DNA of 64,000 nt, taken from NCBI RefSeq assembly GCF_020509005.1, contig NC_063012.1, positions 6,076,001-6,140,000 of the forward strand, read 5' to 3'. Source of the stretch: Fulvia fulva. Taxonomy: Eukaryota > Ascomycota > Dothideomycetes > Mycosphaerellales > Mycosphaerellaceae. The notes beneath the pieces were generated by a model. It searched no databases. It had not been told where the DNA came from and was given only the letters and a program-made list of their open reading frames with translations. Both the position numbers and the translations under genes were made by a program. Position 1 is the stretch's first letter; each line of letters starts with the position of its first letter. Positions 51,128 through 59,634 of this stretch are shown here, piece by piece.

Positions 51128-51855
51128 CGCGCGTCCTCTCCTGCGCTGTGTCGCCAAAGCATGTCCAGATGCGGCTCCCAGCGTCCTTTGTCGACAGATA
51201 TGGACGCCGGGAAGATAGGTGTTGCTGCAGCGGTCAAAGCCTTGCGTCGGCTTGTGTCTTTCAAAGAAAAGTCACCGCTGAGACGGGCTCATAAAAACAA
51301 AGATCACGGGTCCGAATCGACTCAGAGTCTAGAAGCAGGATCGACGAGTGATGGGGTCCCTTGCAGCACCGTGGCAGTGAGGCACGAGTCCTCCCGGAAG
51401 CGGTCCGGGATGTTGATCGCAGCAACCCGGGACGTGTTCCCTCGTGGTGCCGTTTCGAACGTAGATCCTGTTGCAGCGTAGAACAGGCGGAAGATGGGCA
51501 GCGGGACAGGGTGGAAATGAAGATGAGCGGCGAGCGTAGGTAGATAAGAGCAAGAGACACGCGCCGGACGGGCCAGTCGTCGAACGGGTGTTAGGCCAAC
51601 GGCATGCATGAACGTACATACATGAATATATCCACACGCCATAAACGGTAGCTGGCTCTATCGAATTACAGTATTGCACCACCGATTCGTTAGTGGGGCG
51701 CTGTGGACGGACATTAAACGGACTTGGCCGGGATCCCACGCGGCCACACATTGCTTCTGCACAAGATATGTGCTTGTTGTTGGTTACATAGACACATCTG
51801 GTGGGTCGCAGAGCGCTAGGCAGAGAGGGTGTGCTGGTGCACCGTTTCTGCCAGC

Positions 51856-51942
<87 letters not shown>

Positions 51943-53472
51943 CACATCCAGTCATCAGCAGCTTCTCGTCCACCTTCGCGCAATGCCGGAGAGCCGTACA
52001 GGTGGGAGAGTGGTCATGCCTCCCGCCTCCCGGTCACAGTCGTCTCGACTCGTCACATCGCCTGCAGGCATTGATCAACGGCAGAATGCAATATTGATGC
52101 AGCGAGCCAGTGGCACAGCTGATGAGCATGTCAAAGCGAAGACGAAGTGTCGGCAAATTCATTGGCAGCCGCGAACATTGTCAACTTCCGCCGCCCGCAG
52201 CCAATAAAGACACCCGACAGCCACAACCACCCGAAGGCATGCACCAAGGCACCTCACTGCAGCAACATATGCATGTCATTTCACGCGCCTTGCCCCCGCA
52301 CAGTTCAAAGTACCAGACATGTACTTGCCGAGCTGAGAGCAACTTCCTGCTGCTGGCCTTTCATCCCGTCATCTTCTTGCTGGCTCCTTTCCTTTGCAGA
52401 CTCGGCAAGCAAGCCACAAATCTGCGGCTCCGAGCAACCCTGTCGCAGGAGCCTTCGCCGGTGAAACAGAGGGAATGTTTACGCGAGCCTGGGCCACGGT
52501 GGAGACAAGGTAATAATGTGCATCCAACTGTCTGGAACCGCATCTCGAACTTCTGCAGTTAACGCGCCAGATTGATTTGTGCATATTCCTCAAAGGCGAA
52601 AGTCGCTGGACAACACATACATACATATCCATTCCTCTCCCAGTTCTTCCTTCTCATATGAAGGAGCGGTCATGAGCCTGACAGGCACCGATTCCTGGCT
52701 CTTGACAGATGCACACGGGCGGACATTCATACGGCACAGAATCCGAAGCGCTGTGCCACTCGCTGGCCCGCTCATCAGTGGATGGCAGCCGACACTTGCC
52801 TCTCGTCAATGCACTTCATTTCCCCGGTACCGCAGGTCAAAGCCATACGGACTTGTCGGACAGCATGGCTTGACGGTGCACGGGGAGGTTTTGAAATATG
52901 GCGGTGGCCATGGCCAACGCCGCGCTCGTGTATGGTGGTCCTGTCGGCTTCCGCCTCTGTGTAGTCATTACACGTGCTTTATGATGGTTGTTCCTGGGAG
53001 GTGATGACACACATCGCTCGGGTCCAGTGGCTTGAGATTCTCAGCGGCCTTCAACAGATGTAGGTTTGATGAAGTGCGCCTTTGTTCCCCACTCCGTTCT
53101 GACCTTGAGTCCTTTCATCTGTTGCTGATCAGTGGTGATTATCTGATGGGATCGCACGTTCATAGAATCTAAAGTCTTCGTCATCGGATTATCTTCGCAA
53201 CAACAGCTTTCCAGTTTTGGAAGATAAAGTACAGTTCCAGTCGTCTCATGTGGAAGGGAAACTAATAGCAAGCCGCTTCGCTAGGCATCACTCCTCTCAC
53301 GCGGGTAAACTCCTCTTACGTCGCCATGCGAGCTTTTATTTACCGACCACCGCTGCCCACCATTTTTTCTAATATTCAGCGATGTTGTTATGCTTTGGAC
53401 GAGAATCCTAATCATTGTCCAGAAATCTGGTTGGCCTGTCATGTTCGCAGCATCTTCGCGACTTACTCGGAC
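51128..53472. other. Intergenic, about 2.3 kb, no supported gene
   Basis: The longest gene-poor stretch of the window. It includes the GPI-protein promoter, the long (CA)n tract, and the sequence 3' of HP1. Many short ORFs are present (for example 51161-51481, 52110-52562, 53271-53041 minus), but none has a motif or partner exon. A lineage-specific small gene or a long ncRNA could be hidden here. Confidence 0.35.
51859..51947. repeat. (CA)n microsatellite
   Basis: About 38 uninterrupted CA units followed by one CG interruption and five more CA. Spurious poly-Thr-His and poly-Cys-Val frames result on the two strands. Confidence 0.98.
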
Positions 53473-54484
53473 TCAGTCCACATACCTAAAAGCAAAGGGT
53501 ACAAGGTCAGTAGATGTCTCAGCAAGATGCCTAGCACCCTTCAGTTTGCTTACCGGTCTTGTCCCTTGAACACTCTGCCAAACAGAATGATGTTAGCTAT
53601 ACTCGAGGACCACGTGGTAATGTCTTTGGCAGATGGTGCCAGGCAGGTCTGAGACAGACGATGCCTTCCACCCTTTTTTAGTACTTACCTAAAAATCCAA
53701 GTCAGCCAATTGCTCCAGCTTGGGCTCTAGTCTATAAAAGTGCTATTCAGTCTTCCGTCAGAGTGACCCAACCTGGGAGCAAGACAACTTACAGATGAGA
53801 CTCGTAGTAATCGAGCAGTCGTTGAGGGCATTTTGTCCTCAAGAGCTGCATATTGTGCTGAGTTTTGCGACCATTGTCCCACTCCAGGAGACCGCTCAAG
53901 TCCTTGGGCTCGGTTTTGCCTTTTTTGATCACGCCGGGCTCAACGTCATCTTCGACGATTGCAGCAACACGCGTAACGTGGTCTTCCCATGAACCAAGTG
54001 GCGGTTCCCATTCTGCGGAGCCGTTGGTCTGACTTTTCCGACCCTTCTTCGGTGCAGGCGAGTCCAATGCTTCAGACTTTCTCTTGCCTGCTGGTCCTCC
54101 TTTCTTGTTCGGAGGCTCGGGGGTGCCGCCAACTTTCTGGTGATACGCCTCTAAGATCTCTGGCGCAGTCTCGCTGTAGTGGCATCAGTGTACAGATCAT
54201 GCTTGATCGGTCGCGTCCCGTGCTTACAGGTTTTCCTTGGGCTCCCATGTGAGATCCTCATCGTTGTCGTAGCCGAACCACTTGACTTGGTAGTGTGTTT
54301 GACCTCTCACGAACTTGTGCTTGAGGATCTTCTCAACGACATATTCGTCCTCGCCCTCTTCTTCAGCATCATCATCCTCCTCCTCTGCCACTGGGTCGGC
54401 CTTGGTTGTCTTCTTCGCTGGTATGGCATCTGGAATATCGATGTCGGACTCGTCATCGGAAACAGCAGCTGTATCCACATCAGT
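53473..54484 (-). CDS. Heterochromatin protein 1 homologue
   Basis: Chromodomain protein that reads H3K9 methylation and dimerises through its chromoshadow domain to build heterochromatin. Exons in frame: 54484-54228, 54173-53793, 53574-53554 (21 nt) and 53485-53473. The N-terminus is acidic. The chromodomain is YVVEKILKHKFVRGQTHYQV and KWFGYDNDEDLTWEPKENL. A basic hinge (PAPKKGRKSQTNG) precedes the chromoshadow domain (WEDHVTRVAAIVEDD, CPQRLLDYYESHL). Without splicing the protein would stop right after YESHL. Removing 53575-53792 restores the family ending YESHLVFKGQDR and then YVD. The start codon is unresolved: an ATG at 54532 is in frame, but a TAG precedes codon ACT at 54484 and no convincing first intron is found. 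Confidence 0.82.
53486..53553 (-). mobile_element. Introner-like intron, short form, copy E
   Basis: A 68-nt intron in the last codons of HP1 that starts GTAAGCAAACTGAAGGGTGC and ends CCCTTTGCTTTTAG. It matches intron 36540-36613 in the transporter pseudogene nearly throughout. Splicing changes the C-terminus only slightly (GQDR-stop versus GQDRYVD-stop). Confidence 0.78.
53575..53688 (-). mobile_element. Introner-like intron, long form, copy C
   Basis: A 114-nt element that starts GTAAGTACTAAAAAAGGGTG and ends AGCTAACATCATTCTGTTTGGCAG. It is homologous along its length to the two NCS1-permease introns. It abuts directly the TTTTTAG acceptor of the HP1 intron 53689-53792, with no exon base between. 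Confidence 0.85.
53689..53792 (-). other. Older HP1 intron joined directly to an introner
   Basis: A 104-nt segment with donor GTAAGT at 53792 and acceptor TTTTTAG at 53689, not similar to the introner family. Splicing it alone leaves CATCT next to a new GTAAGT donor, so the adjacent element must then be removed, or both leave as one 218-nt intron. Confidence 0.7.
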
Positions 54485-55038
54485 CTAACGGTGCCAGCGG
54501 AGTAATGAGACTGATTGCGACTCACAAGGCATTGTAAAGGAGCTCTGTCGCGTCGTGAGTTGAGGTGGTGCGCGCTTGGCTTGTTCACTGCCAGTGGATA
54601 TTGGTTAGCTCGTGCCTGTGTGTATCGCGACGAGGTGACTCTATGCGATGCGCGAGGTGGATGTGAGGTTTGTGCTCAATGGACGGAGTGGCTGGAGCGT
54701 GAGCTGATCGCGAGAGGAGCTGCGCAAGACAAGACGCCAAGACGCGAGGTGCGGCTGTTCCCGGTGGGGATCGCGTCTGCGCCAAAAAGTTCAATGTCGT
54801 TCAAGTCAAGCTGGTGGAGCTGGCTGCAGCAGACGTCGAAACATCCACCAGAAGCACATACCTGACTTTCTTTGCCCCCCCTTGCCCCCTTGGAACGCAT
54901 TCTTGCCCGCCGAACGAAGATACTGTCGGAGCATATCGAAGCCGGTGCTAGTCACTGTCCGGACTTGGTGGAAGACGAGGTGTTTGCAGTGAGCTGCCTG
55001 GCGGGCTTTTCTGTCGAAGAGACAAGGCGAAGGAGAGG
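54485..55038. promoter_or_regulatory. Divergent promoter HP1 / CCT5
   Basis: The 5' regions of HP1 (minus) and CCT5 (plus) share about 550 bp. An ATG at 54532 may be the true HP1 start if a first intron or sequence error is accepted. No other coding feature is seen. Confidence 0.4.
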
Positions 55039-56822
55039 ATGGCTGCAGGTCCTATGCGTGAGTTGAGCACATGACCGTGACATTGCAAGTGAAGTGACAC
55101 TGACAGATTTACAGAGCTCGATCTGAGCAACGGTATGCGCATACACAGCACAGCACAGCACGTGCTCCCATACGGAAGCTTCACTGACACCTTCACACAG
55201 CTCAGATCACCCAAGACGAGTCCGGCAGACCCTTCATTATCGTCCGTGACCAAGGCAAGAAGCAGCGGACGCATGGGACGGATGCTGTGAAGCAGCACAT
55301 CCAAGCCGCACGAACCATCACTTCGATCGTCAAGAGCTCGCTGGGCCCACGAGGTCTCGACAAAATCCTCATATCACCCGATGGCGACATCACAGTGACG
55401 AACGATGGAGCGACCATTCTCGGACAGATGGAGATCAAGGATCACATTGCAAAACTCCTGGTGTCACTCTCGCAGTCACAAGATGCGGAGATCGGAGACG
55501 GTACAACAGGTGTCGTCGTTCTGGCCGGCGCGCTTCTTGAACAAGCCTCAGAACTCATTGACAAGGGCATTCACCCGATCCGGATTGCAGACGGCTACGA
55601 TGCGGCATGCGATGTCGCAGTGCGGGAGCTCGACCAGATCGCAGACGTTATTGACTTCACCAAGGAGAAGACAGAGAACCTCTTCAAGGTGGCCAAGACA
55701 TCACTGGGAAGCAAGATCGTCTCGAAGACACATGACCAGTTCGCGCAGATGGCAGTGGATGCTGTACTTTCCGTCGCCGATCTGGAGAGGAAGGATGTGG
55801 ACTTTGAGTTGATCAAGGTCGACGGCAAGGTCGGAGGTGCTCTGGAAGACTCGTTACTGGTCAAGGGTGTCATAGTTGACAAGGACTTCTCACACCCTCA
55901 AATGCCTTCTGAGGTACGCGACGCAAAGCTTGCCATCTTGACTTGCGCATTTGAGCCACCGAAGCCAAAGACCAAGCACAAGCTCGACATCACCAGCGTC
56001 GCAGAGTTCAAGGAGCTACAAAAGTACGAGCAGGCCAAGTTCACCGAGATGATCCAGCAGATCAAGGATACCGGTGCCAACGTCGTCATCTGCCAGTGGG
56101 GGTTTGACGACGAAGCAAATCACTTACTCCTCACCAACGAGCTACCTGCTGTGCGATGGGTTGGAGGTCCAGAAATTGAGCTCATCGCCATTGCCACAAA
56201 CGGTCGCATTGTGCCTCGATTTGAGGACCTAAGTGCACAAAAACTTGGCAAGGCCGGCGTGGTGCGCGAGATGTCCTTTGGCACAACAAGAGAAAAGATG
56301 CTGGTCATTGAAGAGTGCGCCAACTCGCGAGCGGTTACTGCCTTCATCCGTGGCAGCAACAAGATGATCATCGACGAGGCCAAGCGATCACTACACGACG
56401 CACTTTGTGTCGTTCGCAACTTGGTTAAGGACAACCGAATTGTATATGGTGGCGGCTCTGCCGAGATCGCATGCTCTTTAGCTGTCGAGAAGGAAGCGTC
56501 ACAGACACCTGGTCTGGAGCAGTACAGTATGCGTGCCTTCGCCGATGCGTTGGATGCTGTACCCATGGCACTCGCAGAGAACAGCGGTCTCAGTCCTATC
56601 GAGACATTATCGGAGCTCAAAGCGCGACAAGCGAAGGGCGAGGGTCGAGGCCGTCTTGGTGTCGACTGCATGCAGACCGGTTCCAACGACATGAAGCAGC
56701 ACTTTGTGATCGACCCCTTGATCTCCAAGAGACAACAACTTCTTCTGGCGACCCAGCTATGCCGCATGGTACTCAAGATCAACAATGTAATTGTCGCTGG
56801 TAGCGATGACAACGACTTCTAG
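55039..56822 (+). CDS. CCT5: T-complex protein 1 subunit epsilon (CCT5)
   Basis: Subunit of the cytosolic chaperonin TRiC/CCT, which folds actin, tubulin and WD40 proteins with ATP. Exons 55039-55057 (19 nt), 55115-55132 (18 nt) and 55201-56822 give 552 residues. The two micro-exons encode MAAGPMQLDLSNA and lead into [20 protein letters not shown]. Chaperonin signatures are [31 protein letters not shown], the ATPase loop [20 protein letters not shown] and the C-terminal [38 protein letters not shown] is typical of the epsilon subunit. Introns are 57 and 68 nt. Confidence 0.95.
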
Positions 56823-57381
56823 ATGATTGATATGAGGGCTTACGAATGACGCATTGGCTTGCTCTCATGCATAGCGATGGTGCGCCCAGCCTACCAGGTC
56901 TACCCTAGGTATGTACATCATATAGAGCCTGTACATGGTGACCAGACGGTTTCAACAGGAGTACGCTGCTGCTATGATAGGGCCGGCGTGTGAACCACAC
57001 CCACAGACAAGCCTTAGATCGGCCGAGCAGCATACGAAGATCGGAAAGCACGGCACGATTGTGCCTGCAGGTGACCGATACCGTCTGCAGAAAAGCTGCC
57101 AAAAGATGCCGCTCGGTGTTAAAAAGGGCGAAAAAAATAAGCTACCCGCTGACTTTCATAATCCGTCCCTACAACACCTGATGTTCACGTATAGCATTTA
57201 GATTGCACTCTCCGTTTCCACGTCGTGGCAAACAAAGTCGAAGCAGCTGCCAAAAAAGCCCAACTCCGACATCGCAGCATTTGCGCCACCACCCCACGTA
57301 GATCTGTTTGGCAGATCTGTATATTCCAGGCTCCTAGTAAAGCGTCAGCTAATCTAGGCTAACCCTCGCCCATTGCTCTGA
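56823..57381. other. Intergenic, about 560 bp
   Basis: CCT5 3' UTR and promoter of the MFS gene. The open frame 56935-57201 is AT-rich and carries no motif. Confidence 0.35.
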
Positions 57382-59394
57382 ATGAACATCGACAATGAAG
57401 CCAGTCACAGGCCAGCATCCTCCTCCTCTTCTGTGCACGAGCTAGACAGCGCAGCCACCACCTTGCTTGTCAGCCCGACTACCTCGAAGGGGCACAGTTT
57501 CGAAGAGGCTCGTTTGTACACAGATATAGAGCTACATCGGCTTGAGGACAATATCCGCAAGCGAAGGCAGAGTCTTGACAGCGACCATGAACCTGACAGC
57601 TACGACGCAGCGTCGACAACCACAAACAAACACGGACACCTCGTTGCTCACGACACTGTCGCATTGAACCAACCTTCGGCGCGCGCGGCACACACACTTC
57701 CTGATAATGACGAACCGCCACCACCTTCGCAAGCTCGCGATGCCAACGCGAAATCACAGCCGGTGTCCTGGTCCAGCTTGCCTGAAAAAAAGCAACTGGC
57801 CATTCTCACGCTTGCCCGACTGAGCGAGCCTCTTACTCAAACTAGCCTACAGGCCTATATGTTCTACCAGCTGAAGTCATTCACTTTACCTGATGGTACT
57901 GCTCCCTCCGATAGTATCGTAGCAAGACAAGCTGGTCTCCTGGCTGCTGCCTTTACCGGGGCGCAGTTCTTGACCGCTATCATGTGGGGACGGCTTGCAG
58001 ATTGGGAAGGTTTGGGACGGAAGCGGGTCATCTTGATCGGACTGTTGGGCACCGCCATTGGGAGTCTCGGCTTCGGATTCAGTGGTTCTTTCCCTGTCGC
58101 TATCTTCTGGCGAGCCGTGGGCGGCATGCTCAATGGCAATATGGGGGTGATGAGGACGATGATCAGCGAGATTGTAAAGGAGAAGAGGTTTCAAAGCAGG
58201 GCATTTCTACTCTTGCCTATGACTTTCAATATTGGAGTCATCGTGGGACCGCTTCTAGGAGGATTGCTCGCGGATCCAGCTGGGAGTTATCCGCAGCTTT
58301 TCGAACCTGGGAGTACTTTGGGAGGCGAACGCGGCGTGAGATTGTTCATGGAGTGGCCTTATGCTTTGCCAAACATTGTCAATGCGGTATTCCTATGTCT
58401 GAGTGCCTTGGGTGTCATGCTGGGGCTGGAAGAGACACTTGAAGGGCTGAGAGGAAAGTCGGATTATGGACTACGTTTCTCGAAATGGATTGCAGGAGTC
58501 TTGTTCAAGACAAGGACGAAGCAGGACTATCATCTCGTTGACGAACATGCTAATTCCAGCGACCTGGAGATGGACTGTGTGGACAAGAAAGAGAAGCCCC
58601 CGCCTCGTCAGAAGCTGCCTCTGCGCCGGATCTGGACCAAGAATGTGCTGTGTGTATTGCTCGCCCATGGCCTTCTTGCGATGCATGTCGGAACATTCAG
58701 TAATATCTGGTTCGTCTTCCTCTCCACACCGCGATTCCAACCTGCAGGACAGCACGGCTCTACTAGTGGCGACACTCTCAAGCTTCCCAAGGACTACAAA
58801 CCGCATCTGCCCTTCACATTCACAGGCGGTCTCGCGTTACCGCCCCCAGCCATTGGGACAGCACTTGCCATTATGGGCGTCATCGGGATTACGTTGCAGC
58901 TCGTACTTTACCCACGCCTTTCATTCTCCCTTGGGACGGTCACATCCTATCGCTTGTCGGCTTTCTTCTTCCCAATATCGTATACTCTCGCCCCTTTCCT
59001 GGCGATCATCCCATCGACCCTGGCACCACCACACCAAGCCTCTGGCATTCTTGTCTGGAGTGGCCTCACTATAGTGCTGCTCATCCAGGTTGTAGCAAGA
59101 ACTTTTGCCTTACCTCCGACTGCGATTCTGGTGAACAATGCGTCGCCGCACCCGAGTGTGCTGGGAACGATCCATGGCATTGCGCAGAGTGTGAGCTCGG
59201 CGACGAGAACCATTGGACCTGTGCTAGCTGGATGGATATACGGTGTTGGCCTTAACAGGGGTGTAGTTGGTCTGGCATGGTGGTGCATGGCAGGGGTGGC
59301 GTTACTCGCCTTGATAGCTGGAAGGTTCGTGCAAGAGGGTGACGGCCACGAGATCTGGTTGCCCGGCGAAAGGGAAGACGAAGACATAGGTTGA
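57382..59394 (+). CDS. MFS transporter, ZIFL/YCR023C-like
   Basis: Membrane transporter of 670 residues without introns. A polar N-terminal tail of about 125 residues precedes the first helix (LAILTLARLSEPLTQTSLQA). The MFS loop motif appears as GRLADWEGLGRKRVILIGLL. The family-specific run WRAVGGMLNGNMGVMRTMIS precedes EIVKEKRFQSRAFLLLPMTF and GVIVGPLLGGLLADP. A second half of six helices follows a long cytosolic loop with MWTKN-like basic residues. Relatives include yeast YCR023C and plant zinc-induced facilitator-like proteins, with proposed vacuolar or organic-ion transport. The substrate is unknown. Confidence 0.87.
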   Translation: MNIDNEASHRPASSSSSVHELDSAATTLLVSPTTSKGHSFEEARLYTDIELHRLEDNIRKRRQSLDSDHEPDSYDAASTTTNKHGHLVAHDTVALNQPSARAAHTLPDNDEPPPPSQARDANAKSQPVSWSSLPEKKQLAILTLARLSEPLTQTSLQAYMFYQLKSFTLPDGTAPSDSIVARQAGLLAAAFTGAQFLTAIMWGRLADWEGLGRKRVILIGLLGTAIGSLGFGFSGSFPVAIFWRAVGGMLNGNMGVMRTMISEIVKEKRFQSRAFLLLPMTFNIGVIVGPLLGGLLADPAGSYPQLFEPGSTLGGERGVRLFMEWPYALPNIVNAVFLCLSALGVMLGLEETLEGLRGKSDYGLRFSKWIAGVLFKTRTKQDYHLVDEHANSSDLEMDCVDKKEKPPPRQKLPLRRIWTKNVLCVLLAHGLLAMHVGTFSNIWFVFLSTPRFQPAGQHGSTSGDTLKLPKDYKPHLPFTFTGGLALPPPAIGTALAIMGVIGITLQLVLYPRLSFSLGTVTSYRLSAFFFPISYTLAPFLAIIPSTLAPPHQASGILVWSGLTIVLLIQVVARTFALPPTAILVNNASPHPSVLGTIHGIAQSVSSATRTIGPVLAGWIYGVGLNRGVVGLAWWCMAGVALLALIAGRFVQEGDGHEIWLPGEREDEDIG

Positions 59395-59634
59395 ACGCTG
59401 CGGTAATATGCGTCGTCAAGTCCAGCAGACCACATCCGACGTGAAGTTCTCGTAGTCTGTGTCAAAGTCCAACCTCAGGCAGTAACGCCAAGCACAATGA
59501 TGCAGGGATCGAGGACCCTGACGATGCTAGTTGTTAGCGTCTTCCAAAAAATATCTGTGTTTTGTTTTGCTCCTCTTTCCTCTGCACATTTCTGTCGCTC
59601 CTTCTCAGAGATAGCCCACTGTTCGTCTTCCAAT

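Noticed and set aside
51290..51325. GGGTCCGAATCGACTC, resembling a tRNA T-arm
   Set aside because: The stem pairs but the loop is six bases instead of TTCRANY, and no acceptor stem or anticodon arm can be built around it.
51329..52207. ORFs with poly-Cys-Val and poly-Thr-His
   Set aside because: They are translations of the (CA)n tract, with no other protein feature.
53041..53271. 76-codon minus-strand ORF downstream of HP1
   Set aside because: No start context, no motif and no exon junction to HP1, whose frame closes at 53473.
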